Shown: piece after piece, positions 8,601 through 16,140 of the stretch
How the letters are laid out: every line of letters starts with the position of its first letter
Position numbering within the stretch: the first letter of the stretch is position 1
From: UKL13-3 sp044353855
GTDB taxonomy: Bacteria; Bacteroidota; Bacteroidia; UKL13-3
DNA: 64,000 nt
Reading direction: 5' to 3'
NCBI GenBank assembly: GCA_044353855.1
Contig: JBILBF010000004.1
Coordinates: forward strand, 124,001-188,000
Notes under the pieces: model-generated
Databases searched by the model: none
Seen by the model: only the letters and a program-made list of their open reading frames with translations
What the model was told of the DNA's origin: nothing
Translations under genes and position numbers: made by a program

Positions 8601-10096
8601 AAATGTACTTCAGCATTTTCATCTAACATATCTAGTTTACCAACAAACAGTTTATGTTTAAATTCACCCCCTAATTCTATTTTTTTATATCGATAGTTAT
8701 GTGCTTCAAAATAGGTTATTCGAGTTCCTAATGTTGCATCGATATCTTTTAATGAAAATCCTTTTCCATCAATGTTGGCAGTTAAACTTGTACTACCCAC
8801 CATGGGTTGGTTTAATAAGGTGCCAATGTCAAAGTCTTTGAGCGTTATGCTTCCAGAATAAGAAGGTAACGTTAAGCTATCCCCAAGTTTCATATTCATA
8901 TCTGTTTGGGCACTTCCAATTCCTGTATTAAACTTCCCAAACGCAACAAAATCATTATAAAAACCAGTATATCTACCTTCAAAATTCATATTTCCCAATC
9001 TGTTAAGTTCATCTGGAAGGTCAATTGTTGTGAGTCTTTCTAGGTCTATTTTATTCGTTTGTGCTTGTTTAACTTTTATATCTATAAATGTTTCGTCAAT
9101 ATTGGGTAGTCCATTTATACTGCCGCTACCTACAAATACACTTTGCTTGCCAAAACCTATAATCATGTTTTTTAGGCGTAAATGATCTACAGTCCCAGTA
9201 CCTATTCCATTAACCTTAAAAATTTGGGTGTTGCCAGCTAAAAATGGAGCAAAATATACAATGTCGCGCATATCAATTATGCTGTTGTTTATATGAGCTT
9301 CTAGTTTTACGTTATGGTTAAAGTCAACTACTTCGTCCCAATTATTGTAATGCATATTAAACTGTTTTGTAATATGACTATTCGAAGTTTTTATATCGAT
9401 ATTGTCAAACAACATTCCTTTGTTATAAATGGTACTTATGGCTGTTATGTTTTGTATCTCAAAACCGCTTTTTTCTTTACACGACATTTTTTTCAAGTCA
9501 AAATGTAAAGAGTCATCAACAATCCAGAAGTTTTGGGCAAGCAATTCAATATTGTAGAAGTCTTGATTGAAGCCATCAAAACCTGAAGTCTCAAAAGCTT
9601 CAGTGCTATCAATAAGCCTAAAGCGCATGTTGTGACATGCAATTCTATTAAAATTTAGTTGAAATGGAGGTGAAGTAGTATCCGGAATGGTATCATTAGG
9701 ATCAAAAATGTTAAATAATACATCTAAATTAAATGTATTATCAGGGTAAGTTACCATTTTGCAATATCCACCTTCAACTATAACATCGTTTAATGTAAGT
9801 TTTAAATTATCCGTATTAAAACTTCCAAAATTAAACTTAAGCTCATCAACAAAAAAAAGGGTGTCGTTCTTTTGATCGCCCCAATACACATTGTCTAATG
9901 CAAATCCTGTTAACGGAAAATATTTAATGTTATCAATATGGATAGTGGTTTTAAATTGATTACTTAAATAATCGGTAACTTTTGAGGTAATCCATGCCTG
10001 AAATGTTTGGCTATTAAATAAAATTAAAGCACAAGTAATGACTCCCAAAATGAGGCCTAACAAGGAATAAAAAATATATTTAAGTGTTTTTTTCAC
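5693..10096 (-). CDS. tamB: Translocation/assembly module TamB-like protein (DUF490/AsmA superfamily)
   Basis: About 1467 residues. An N-terminal transmembrane anchor (KKTLKYIFYSLLGLILG) is followed by a very long run of beta-strand repeats of the AsmA/DUF490 type, low in cysteine and rich in N, D, I and L. The final 400 residues show the conserved TamB C-terminal region (LKMELTKQGNFDIYGV, IEKGEYNFTA, LNLKGKLLEPNIGFDLNFP, SLRRLRNEPELMQEQVVSLL). Family proteins form hydrophobic bridges between inner and outer membrane for lipid transport and outer-membrane assembly. An open frame extends to a TTG at 10147, but GTG at 10096 places a short basic N terminus directly before the membrane segment and is preferred. 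Confidence in the exact start is moderate. Confidence 0.9.
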   Translation of the reverse strand: MKKTLKYIFYSLLGLILGVITCALILFNSQTFQAWITSKVTDYLSNQFKTTIHIDNIKYFPLTGFALDNVYWGDQKNDTLFFVDELKFNFGSFNTDNLKLTLNDVIVEGGYCKMVTYPDNTFNLDVLFNIFDPNDTIPDTTSPPFQLNFNRIACHNMRFRLIDSTEAFETSGFDGFNQDFYNIELLAQNFWIVDDSLHFDLKKMSCKEKSGFEIQNITAISTIYNKGMLFDNIDIKTSNSHITKQFNMHYNNWDEVVDFNHNVKLEAHINNSIIDMRDIVYFAPFLAGNTQIFKVNGIGTGTVDHLRLKNMIIGFGKQSVFVGSGSINGLPNIDETFIDIKVKQAQTNKIDLERLTTIDLPDELNRLGNMNFEGRYTGFYNDFVAFGKFNTGIGSAQTDMNMKLGDSLTLPSYSGSITLKDFDIGTLLNQPMVGSTSLTANIDGKGFSLKDIDATLGTRITYFEAHNYRYKKIELGGEFKHKLFVGKLDMLDENAEVHFDGTINLASNIPVYKFKASVDYADLHKLHLDSTNLVLSTDIDINFAIADIDENEGQIELKNTLFIKNGIDYPIEKIKLQSTINGSQKSLEITADMLSAKIKGDYSFEKLPATLQSILHQLLPNFVSLPVKKINPTENFNFQFSISDSKILSDLFFPDILIEEAQLNGSVNARKNTQSLNCRIKNISLYDYRFNVIEIDQKITQEKTATLTASINEIIVNDTTSYPKINFNTAIANSVAQSNITMGDSTAKLNAILGFVSTFSDGFVTTAFETSSFTYKNKQFTIPQKSSIVYNHESSIFTIDELSILNKLERITLAGFYKNSNAYNLNTNLTNVNLNNINLLYTKLNFNINGLANGTIAMKGDEKNNYLNTYININQLILDNDTIGDLALTSNYDEQQKRLLSHIKSISGKLKALEIGGYLDMSSKPYSINYSVNFGESDLKSFQAFLKDDVSIYYGNISAKCTITGTVDDINVNGNINLMQVLARVEYLKTTYGFNSRINFNKNTIQIVPFQLNDVNGKQGKVEGLITHNSFSNFKLDLTLSELNGFQLLNTTSKDNTLFYGKAYATGNLSLSGYENDLLLEGNIKSSKGTVFAIPLSDNQDEDGDALVHFIDKDSTLKSVNIKQKSSLLGFGMNLLVNITPDAEIQLVFDEIQDDKIIGTGRGTLKMELTKQGNFDIYGVIAIEKGEYNFTAVDVFVRKFNLKKGGTITWTGDPFQAQMDIQGIYKVRSASVADILTVSESQRNEARQQRVPVECVLNLKGKLLEPNIGFDLNFPDNNALIGNSASALENSLRRLRNEPELMQEQVVSLLILGKFTPIGGLNQASGSQSVNAGVTNTLSDLISSQASNLLSAFIPGLDLTADYQAATNSSEKARAMVTASKKFLNERLEVQTSFDVLSPNFSGQLLGQYNLRPDGNLKLRGFNRTGYNYYSSKNVTSQGVGLYYRKEFDEFNELFKKKNSQLAIPNN

Positions 10097-10169
10097 AAAT
10101 GCCAATTGGTCAAATATATAAAAAAAGGCCGCACACCCAATAGGCAATGATTATGCCGAATGAAAAATA

Positions 10170-10910
10170 TTATTGAATGCCTTTAGTTTTTTTAAACCGA
10201 TCTGCACATTCTCGTACGGCTAAAATCAAATCGTAATCTGAGGAATTTAGCACAAATGCCCTATTGATATTACAAAATAAAAAAAAATCATCTAAGTATT
10301 CATCTTCTAAATTTGTTGCGCGTTTAATTGATTTTTTATTATACCGCACATTTACTTGTTTCAACAGTTCGGCATGTCGCATAAATTCTTCAAAGTGTTT
10401 CATGTCTTGTCCTGCTTTGCTATATTCATTCCACATAGCGGTAAGTGGGCTCATCATACTACCTTGATCTCTGTTTAAAATACGATCATAATTATTCATT
10501 AACGGATCAGATTTTAAAAATTCGGCTGCAAGTTGTGCTATTGAATCGCGTTTGTGGTTTCCATATATAAACGTTACATCTTTTAATTGATAGGCAATGG
10601 GCCTCATATATATTTCAATTGTATCCAAGTTGTTTTCAGGAATTAGAGTGGCAACTCCCAAGGTAAGTTTTTCAAAGCCTATTGCTGTGATGGTAATGGT
10701 GTCTGTTGGTGATGTTTTTACTTTAATTAAACCTTGTCTGCTTCCAATAAATCGTTGATTTGTACTTAAATTAAGGATATTAGCTAAGGGTATTTTAGTA
10801 TTTGTTTCAATACTCAAAATGTATCCATTTAGCTGTAATTGCTGGGCAAAAGCTCTATAAGACGACACCAATAAACAGGTGATAATAATAAATTTGAGAA
10901 TCCATTTCAT
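10170..10910 (-). CDS. Exported protein with carboxypeptidase-like regulatory (CarboxypepD_reg) domain
   Basis: About 246 residues from the ATG at 10910; the frame also has an ATG at 10943, but the inner start gives a normal signal peptide (MKWILKFIIITCLLVSSYR, cleavage after AFAQ). Residues about 25-105 read as a CarboxypepD_reg-like beta-sandwich (LNGYILSIETNTKIPLANI, TDTITITAIGFEKLTLGV), a module common at the start of Bacteroidota envelope proteins. The rest is helical, with SLIN-like polar stretches and no enzyme motif that I recognise. It lies 73 nt upstream of tamB on the same strand and may be cotranscribed, which suggests an envelope role. Specific function unknown. Confidence 0.75.
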   Translation of the reverse strand: MKWILKFIIITCLLVSSYRAFAQQLQLNGYILSIETNTKIPLANILNLSTNQRFIGSRQGLIKVKTSPTDTITITAIGFEKLTLGVATLIPENNLDTIEIYMRPIAYQLKDVTFIYGNHKRDSIAQLAAEFLKSDPLMNNYDRILNRDQGSMMSPLTAMWNEYSKAGQDMKHFEEFMRHAELLKQVNVRYNKKSIKRATNLEDEYLDDFFLFCNINRAFVLNSSDYDLILAVRECADRFKKTKGIQ

Positions 10911-10928
10911 TTCTAGCTTACGAAAGTA

Positions 10929-10936
10929 CATTTTTG
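10929..10936 (+). promoter_or_regulatory. -7 element before the rRNA methyltransferase gene (CATTTTTG)
   Basis: CATTTTTG matches TAnnTTTG at seven of eight positions (the two n positions count as matches) and ends 11 nt before the ATG at 10948. If used, the divergent gene must start at the inner ATG (10910), because the outer start at 10943 would lie between this promoter and its own start point. Motif-based inference. Confidence 0.4.
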
Positions 10937-10947
10937 CATGCATATAA

Positions 10948-12132
10948 ATGAATTACGTAATTGTGCAAACATTAGTACTTAAGTCTGGAAGAGAAAGGTC
11001 AATTTTAAATCGTCACCCATGGATATTTTCGGGAGCTGTTAAAGAAATGCCACAAGCCATTAATGGTGAAATCGTTCGTGTAGAAGATAATCACCACCAT
11101 TTATTAGGATATGGCTTCTTTAGTACCAACAGTCAAATTACCTGTAGATTATTTGAATTTACACAAGAAGATATTGTGTTGGATAATCAATATTGGGTTC
11201 AAAAAATCGTGAATGCATATAACTATCGTAAACAAGTTATTGATTTTAGCCAGACCAATATTTACCGCTTGGTGCATGCCGAAGGAGATTTTTTTTCGGG
11301 AGTTATTATTGATGTTTACAACGAAGTTGCAGTGATACAATTATTGATACGTGGCACGGAACATATTCGGAATGCGATATATGAAGGATTGTATAAAGTG
11401 GGTATTAAATATATTTACCTCAAAACAAAACAAAGCACCCAACGATTGGAAGAAGTAGGAACCGAAAGTGGATGGGTAGGAGAGGCGTTTCCTATGCCAA
11501 TAAGTGCTTTAGAAAACGGGATTACCATTTTGGTTGATGTAGAGAAGGGTCAAAAAACAGGTTTTTTTATCGATCAACGAGAAAACAGACGATTGGTTGG
11601 TATACACGCTAAAGGTAAAAAAGTGCTGAATACTTTTAGTTACTCTGGAGGGTTTAGTTTGCAAGCAATGGGTCAAGGTGCTTCATTGGTTCATTCCGTT
11701 GATAGTTCCAAAGATGCCATTGACATGTGTAACCAAAATGTTGCTGCCAATTTCCAAAATGCCCCACACGAAAGTTTTGTGGAAGATTGTTTTGATTACC
11801 TCAATCGAACGGATATAGATTATGATATTATGGTTTTGGATCCTCCTGCATTTGCTAAAAATGCACGTTCTGTTCCCAATGCTTCCCGTGGGTATAAAAA
11901 CTTAAACTATGTAGCATTCAAAAAAATCAAACCCGGAGGATTAATTTATACCTTCTCTTGTTCGCAGCATATCGATAGAGATTTGTTTCGTAAAATAGTG
12001 TTTAGCGCAGCAGCAGATGCCAAACGCGATGTGCGTATAGTGCAACAACTTACACAACCAGAAGATCATCCTATTAATATTTTTCATCCTGAAGGCGAAT
12101 ATTTAAAAGGCCTACTGTTACATGTGTCGTAA
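10948..12132 (+). CDS. rlmI: Class I SAM-dependent rRNA cytosine methyltransferase, RlmI family
   Basis: 394 residues. The N-terminal PUA-like RNA-binding domain starts LKSGRERSILNRHPWIFSGAV and spans about residues 10-80; a central EEHEE-type domain leads into the Rossmann methyltransferase (about 200-390). Visible SAM motifs are VLNTFSYSGGFSLQA (motif I region), VDSSKDAID (motif II) and DPPAFAKN (motif IV). The family methylates C5 of cytosine 1962 in 23S rRNA in E. coli; that exact target is assumed by homology. Its stop is followed after 2 nt by the next gene, so the two are probably cotranscribed. Confidence 0.9.
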   Translation: MNYVIVQTLVLKSGRERSILNRHPWIFSGAVKEMPQAINGEIVRVEDNHHHLLGYGFFSTNSQITCRLFEFTQEDIVLDNQYWVQKIVNAYNYRKQVIDFSQTNIYRLVHAEGDFFSGVIIDVYNEVAVIQLLIRGTEHIRNAIYEGLYKVGIKYIYLKTKQSTQRLEEVGTESGWVGEAFPMPISALENGITILVDVEKGQKTGFFIDQRENRRLVGIHAKGKKVLNTFSYSGGFSLQAMGQGASLVHSVDSSKDAIDMCNQNVAANFQNAPHESFVEDCFDYLNRTDIDYDIMVLDPPAFAKNARSVPNASRGYKNLNYVAFKKIKPGGLIYTFSCSQHIDRDLFRKIVFSAAADAKRDVRIVQQLTQPEDHPINIFHPEGEYLKGLLLHVS

Positions 12133-12134
12133 GT

Positions 12135-12596
12135 ATGCAAAAGTGGATTCTTATTCTAATGTTGTTTCATGCACAATTGGTTGCCCAAGCCCAAGTGCAG
12201 CAAGCGGCTTCTGATGAACGAAGAAAACCCACCAAACAAGAAGTAAAATTATTGGCACATATGGCCGATTCGTTTTTAATAGAGCTAGAGCTTTTGTATA
12301 AACGCGAAGTACAAGAAAATAACCCTCGTAAATACCAACCCGAACGTATTGCCTTAGTGCGTTCTTATTTATTGGTGTTTCAAAACATTGAAAACGGGTG
12401 CAGCATTATAGCTTATTCTCCAACGGATATTAGTCAAATTTTTGGCAAACCCGATACCATTGTAAGTACTAGCAAAACAGAAACACAATGGTTGTATGGT
12501 AAGTTACAAACCCAATATATTAGTATTAATAATTTGCGTTACCGTTTTTATTTTAAGAATAATATGTTGCATGCAGTTAAGCGTGATGACAAGTAA
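12135..12596 (+). CDS. Small exported protein of unknown function
   Basis: 153 residues with a signal peptide (MQKWILILMLFHAQLVAQAQ; cleavage likely near residue 20). The mature part starts with a charged helix (DERRKPTKQEVKLLAHMADSF) and contains a short beta region with the phrase IFGKPDTIVSTSKTETQWLYG. That resembles the DPD/SmpA-like pattern in which a -GKPD- turn is followed by a Trp-Tyr strand, but no family can be named with certainty. It starts 2 nt after rlmI, so translation is probably coupled although the products have different locations. Confidence 0.7.
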   Translation: MQKWILILMLFHAQLVAQAQVQQAASDERRKPTKQEVKLLAHMADSFLIELELLYKREVQENNPRKYQPERIALVRSYLLVFQNIENGCSIIAYSPTDISQIFGKPDTIVSTSKTETQWLYGKLQTQYISINNLRYRFYFKNNMLHAVKRDDK

Positions 12597-12716
12597 GTAG
12601 ATTTTTTATTAGAGAAAAGGGTTTTATTGTTTTTTACTTACCTGTTTTGGGATGCAGTTTAATTCACAGTGAAGGAAATGAATTAACTTACTCCGGACAA
12701 CCTACTTCACTATAGA

Positions 12717-13487
12717 CTAGTCAATATTATGCACACAAGGAAGCAACTCAGAATAAAACAGAAAGGATGTTCTTGATTTTCCTAGAGTTGCATTTGCTTT
12801 TGTAAGTTCTATATAGGCTGCTTGGGTAGCAGGCATCAAACGTTGAGGAGTAACACCAAAATCTTTTATTAAAATTCTAACTAAGGCATTTGCTTTTGCT
12901 GACCCTAAACTCCAATTATCCTCCCATTTTTCTTTTCCAACATATGCAGAGTCTGTATGGTTTACCACAATTAGTTTTAAGTCGGGATGTTTGGCTAAAA
13001 TTTGGGTTATGGTTGCTGCTATTTTAGTTGTTTTTTCCGTATTAACTTTTGAGGTATTAGGTAAAAACAATAGGTTGTCACTTACATCCACAATTATATG
13101 CGTGCAATTTGCTTTGGTAACTATTTCATTAACTGCATATCCCGAAAAAGGTTTAATGATTCCGAAAAACAATTTGCCGAAAGCTTCTTGTTCTTGAACC
13201 TTTCGGGTATTCATATCATTTAAATTGTTTTCCTTAATGGTTAACTCTTTTTGTTTGTGTTCGAGTGAATCTTGCTTTTCTTGCAAACGTTGCGTAAGGG
13301 CTTGTTCTGTTTTGGCATTTTGTGCCGATAGGTAGTTTACTTGATCTTGTAAGGAGAGAATTCGTTTTTCCAGTAAGGCACTATCCGATTTTAATCTAGA
13401 TACCGTTGATTGAGTATTAGCGTACTTTTGTGATGAAACACAAGATGTTAAATATGAAACCAATAGAATAAAAAAAGCAATGCGCAT
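12717..13487 (-). CDS. OmpA-family lipoprotein with coiled coil
   Basis: 256 residues. A lipoprotein signal ends in the lipobox SYLTSC (Cys about 16), predicting anchorage to the outer membrane. Residues about 25-95 form a coiled coil rich in L, Q, K and E (SALLEKRILSLQDQVNYLSAQ region). The C-terminal half (about 115-245) is an OmpA-like peptidoglycan-binding domain with LLFLPNTSKVN and LIVVNHTDS; the usual NxxLSxxRA helix is degenerate (NWSLGSAKANALV). Role: probable tethering of the outer membrane to peptidoglycan. A TATTTTTG element at 13493-13500 on its own strand lies just before the ATG. Confidence 0.85.
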   Translation of the reverse strand: MRIAFFILLVSYLTSCVSSQKYANTQSTVSRLKSDSALLEKRILSLQDQVNYLSAQNAKTEQALTQRLQEKQDSLEHKQKELTIKENNLNDMNTRKVQEQEAFGKLFFGIIKPFSGYAVNEIVTKANCTHIIVDVSDNLLFLPNTSKVNTEKTTKIAATITQILAKHPDLKLIVVNHTDSAYVGKEKWEDNWSLGSAKANALVRILIKDFGVTPQRLMPATQAAYIELTKANATLGKSRTSFLFYSELLPCVHNID

Positions 13488-13492
13488 ATGAG

Positions 13493-13500
13493 CAAAAATA
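13493..13500 (-). promoter_or_regulatory. -7 element TATTTTTG of the OmpA lipoprotein gene
   Basis: On the minus strand TATTTTTG is an exact TAnnTTTG match ending 5 nt before the ATG at 13487, which predicts a nearly leaderless mRNA. No strong -33 match was seen. Confidence 0.5.
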
Positions 13501-13525
13501 GGTTTCTTATCATTATAACTAAAAC

Positions 13526-13533
13526 TATATTTG
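13526..13533 (+). promoter_or_regulatory. -7 element TATATTTG upstream of the cysteine desulfurase gene
   Basis: Exact TAnnTTTG match on the plus strand, 116 nt before the desulfurase ATG, implying a leader of about 110 nt. It lies back to back with the OmpA promoter. A GTTTC at 13502-13506 may be a weak -33 partner. Confidence 0.45.
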
Positions 13534-13649
13534 CCTTTTAAATAAAAAAATGTGGAGTTGAAAGGATACCAAGTGGTTTAACAATAAACGTATACAGCAA
13601 TACTTTATTTATACCTCTTGAATTTCTTTTTTTTCCTAATCATAAAAAT

Positions 13650-14792
13650 ATGCAAAGAGTTTATTTTGATAATGCAGCAACTACACCCCTAGATAAAGAA
13701 GTTTTGGCAGCTATGGTTCCTTTGATGGAAAATGATTTTGGAAATCCATCATCAACCCATGGACACGGTAGAGCAGTAAAAACGCATATTGAAGAAGCCC
13801 GTAAATCGGTTTCGAAACTACTAAACTGTACACCAGGCGAACTATTTTTCACCAGTGGTGGAACAGAAGCTGATAATATGGCTATTCGCAAGTCGGTGGA
13901 GTGTTTGGGTGTTAAACATATTATTACATCAGCTATTGAGCATCATGCAGTATTGCATACAGTTGAAGAGTTACACAAAGAAGGAAAAGTGCATATGCAT
14001 TTGGTTAATCTATTGCCAAACGGACATATAGATTTAGAACATTTGGAAGAATTGCTTAACTCAAACAACAACGTGTTGGTAAGTTTAATGCATGCTAACA
14101 ATGAGTTAGGTAATTTATTGGATATTGAAAAAGTAGGTGAGTTGTGTAAAGCACATAATGCTTTATTTCATTGTGATACAGTACAAACAGTTGGACATTA
14201 TCAGTTAGATTTGAGCAAATTGCATATTCATTTTTTAGCTTGTGCAGCACATAAGTTTAATGGACCTAAAGGAGTAGGTTTTATTTACATCAACAACACC
14301 ATAAAACTCAATCCTTATATTACAGGTGGCGCACAAGAGCGTAACATGCGTGGTGGAACCGAAAATGTATATGGTATCATTGGATTGGCCAAAGCATTGG
14401 AAATTTCTATTCGCGATTTAGCTCATGAGCAAGAACATATACAAGGCATAAAAACATACATGTTGGAGCGTTTGCGTGCAACTATTCCAGGTATTGAGTT
14501 TAATGGCGATGTAGAAGGCAAATCGTTGTATACAGTGTTAAATACTTCATTCCCTCCAAGTCCAATTGGCGAAATGATGTTGTTTAAATTAGATATTGCA
14601 GGTATTTCGGCTTCAGGTGGAAGTGCATGTTCATCTGGTTCCAACGTGGGTTCACATGTTTTATCTGCAATTAAAAGTGACCCAAAACGAGCTGCAGTTC
14701 GTTTTTCTTTTGGCAAACAAAACACCAAAGAAGAAGTAGATTTTGTAGTTGAGAAATTGCAAGAAATGCTAAAGGTAAAAGCTACAGTGTAA
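13650..14792 (+). CDS. Cysteine desulfurase, NifS/IscS type
   Basis: 380 residues of a class V aminotransferase-fold PLP enzyme that takes sulfur from cysteine for Fe-S cluster or thio-cofactor synthesis. The N terminus YFDNAATTPLD is typical. PLP-binding K202 is in AAHKFNGPKG. The persulfide-forming cysteine C327 sits in SGGSACSSGS, the long-loop pattern of group I (NifS/IscS). There is no iscU, sufU or iscA neighbour, so it is not possible to say from context whether it feeds Fe-S assembly or tRNA thiolation. A hairpin terminator follows at 14851-14892. Confidence 0.93.
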   Translation: MQRVYFDNAATTPLDKEVLAAMVPLMENDFGNPSSTHGHGRAVKTHIEEARKSVSKLLNCTPGELFFTSGGTEADNMAIRKSVECLGVKHIITSAIEHHAVLHTVEELHKEGKVHMHLVNLLPNGHIDLEHLEELLNSNNNVLVSLMHANNELGNLLDIEKVGELCKAHNALFHCDTVQTVGHYQLDLSKLHIHFLACAAHKFNGPKGVGFIYINNTIKLNPYITGGAQERNMRGGTENVYGIIGLAKALEISIRDLAHEQEHIQGIKTYMLERLRATIPGIEFNGDVEGKSLYTVLNTSFPPSPIGEMMLFKLDIAGISASGGSACSSGSNVGSHVLSAIKSDPKRAAVRFSFGKQNTKEEVDFVVEKLQEMLKVKATV

Positions 14793-14850
14793 TAAATACA
14801 TCGTGCTCTAAGGAGTCGAAAAAAATAGGACATTTCATATTGTATTAAAC

Positions 14851-14892
14851 AAAAAGAGGCACAAAACAGATTCGTTTTAGTGCCTCTTTTTT
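14851..14892. terminator. Bidirectional Rho-independent terminator
   Basis: Arms AAAAAGAGGCAC-AAAAC and GTTTT-A-GTGCCTCTTTTT pair with one bulged A around a 6-nt loop, with A and T tracts on either side. It lies between the convergent desulfurase gene (stop 14792) and the MBL hydrolase gene (stop 14925) and can serve both. Confidence 0.88.
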
Positions 14893-14924
14893 ATTTCTCA
14901 GAAACTCCTCGCTTTTCATATACT

Positions 14925-16031
14925 CTACTCCCGCCACCATTTTCTATCAGGAAGTGTTTCTCCTATTACTACTGGTTCTCCAATTAATGGAGTGGTAACG
15001 GTAAAGTTTTCTAATTGGGTTGCTTTTAATAATCTTTCAATGGGTTCGGTCCAGCTATGCATGGCCAATGAAAATTTTGCCCAATGCACCGGTAACAAAA
15101 CTTTGGTGTTTAAGTCTTTTGCAGCTATAGCAACTTCTTCGGGTGTCATATGGATATAGGGCCAATCGTCACCGTATTGTCCACATTCCAATAATGCCAA
15201 ATCAAACGATCCAAATCTTGATCCTATGGTTTTAAAATGCATATCATATCCACTATCGCCACCAACATAAATTTGGTAACCATTTATATTTACTACAAAT
15301 GAAGCCCATAATGTTTTGGATCGCACAAATCCTCGTCCAGAGAAATGTCTTGCAGGAGCTGCAGTTATGATAATACTATCTTTGTTGGTATTGCTTTCCC
15401 ACCAATCCAGTTCTATAATTTTTTCGGCTGGTACACCCCATGCTTCCAAATCGGCACCTACACCCAAAGCAGTATAAAATTGTGTTACATTAGGATGAAT
15501 TTTTCGAATGGTTTCATAATCCAAATGGTCGTAATGGTTGTGTGTGATGATACAAATGTCAATAGGTGGCATATCACTTACACCAAAGGTGTTTGCTCCT
15601 TCAAAAGCTTTTACTGCAAACGAAAAAGGTGATGCATGGCCACTAAAAACGGGGTCTACTAAAATGTTTTTGCCTTTGGACTTAATCAAGTATGATGAAT
15701 GCCCGAACCATATAATTGTAGCTTTATCATCTGCAAATTGGTCAAGGTTTGTTTTAATTGACGGAATAGTATTTAAAGGAGTATTATCTTTTGGTTTGTT
15801 AACATTAGCAACAATCAATTTCCAGTAAGAAGCATCAGGTCTCAATACCTGCGTTGAACTTTGGTTCTGAAAAGCTCGATCTTTATAGTTGGGCGAATGT
15901 TTTATTTTTTCTAATCGTTTGCCTTTGGGATTTTTACCATATACCGTTTGGTTAAAAAACAGAGGAGTTGCAATGGCTAATATGGCTACTATTATAAATA
16001 CCGTAATCATTGTTTTTTTTAATCGTTTCAT
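14925..16031 (-). CDS. Membrane-anchored metallo-beta-lactamase-fold hydrolase, NAPE-PLD/UlaG-like
   Basis: 368 residues. An N-terminal signal anchor (residues about 7-27) places the enzyme outside the cytoplasm or on the membrane. The metal site is H164-x-H166-x-D168-H169 in ITHNHYDHLDY, with further ligands in GGDSGYD and PVHWAKF. The segment DKATIIWFGHSSYLIKSKGKNILVD and the ASPFSF... region are typical of bacterial proteins related to N-acyl-phosphatidylethanolamine-hydrolysing phospholipase D. A phospholipase role is plausible but the substrate is not proven. A TATTTTTG promoter element lies at 16047-16054. Confidence 0.87.
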   Translation of the reverse strand: MKRLKKTMITVFIIVAILAIATPLFFNQTVYGKNPKGKRLEKIKHSPNYKDRAFQNQSSTQVLRPDASYWKLIVANVNKPKDNTPLNTIPSIKTNLDQFADDKATIIWFGHSSYLIKSKGKNILVDPVFSGHASPFSFAVKAFEGANTFGVSDMPPIDICIITHNHYDHLDYETIRKIHPNVTQFYTALGVGADLEAWGVPAEKIIELDWWESNTNKDSIIITAAPARHFSGRGFVRSKTLWASFVVNINGYQIYVGGDSGYDMHFKTIGSRFGSFDLALLECGQYGDDWPYIHMTPEEVAIAAKDLNTKVLLPVHWAKFSLAMHSWTEPIERLLKATQLENFTVTTPLIGEPVVIGETLPDRKWWRE

Positions 16032-16046
16032 GTTTATATAGAGCTA

Positions 16047-16054
16047 CAAAAATA
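16047..16054 (-). promoter_or_regulatory. -7 element TATTTTTG of the MBL hydrolase gene
   Basis: Exact TAnnTTTG match on the minus strand, 15 nt before the ATG at 16031. It gives the gene its own promoter separate from prfC. Confidence 0.45.
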
Positions 16055-16140
16055 AGCCAACAGTAATTTGCCAAGTCATTTTTAGGTGAAACAGGAAAGG
16101 AGCGAAGGCGAATGGAATAAATTAACTGACAAACTAAAGG

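Noticed and set aside
10097..10147. TTG start of tamB at 10147
   Set aside because: It adds 17 residues with a mixed hydrophobic sequence before the basic anchor; GTG at 10096 gives a normal signal anchor.
12597..12716. Terminator between the exported protein gene and the OmpA gene
   Set aside because: Only a 7-bp weak stem (TTAATTC/GAATTAA) with a long loop and no T-tract.
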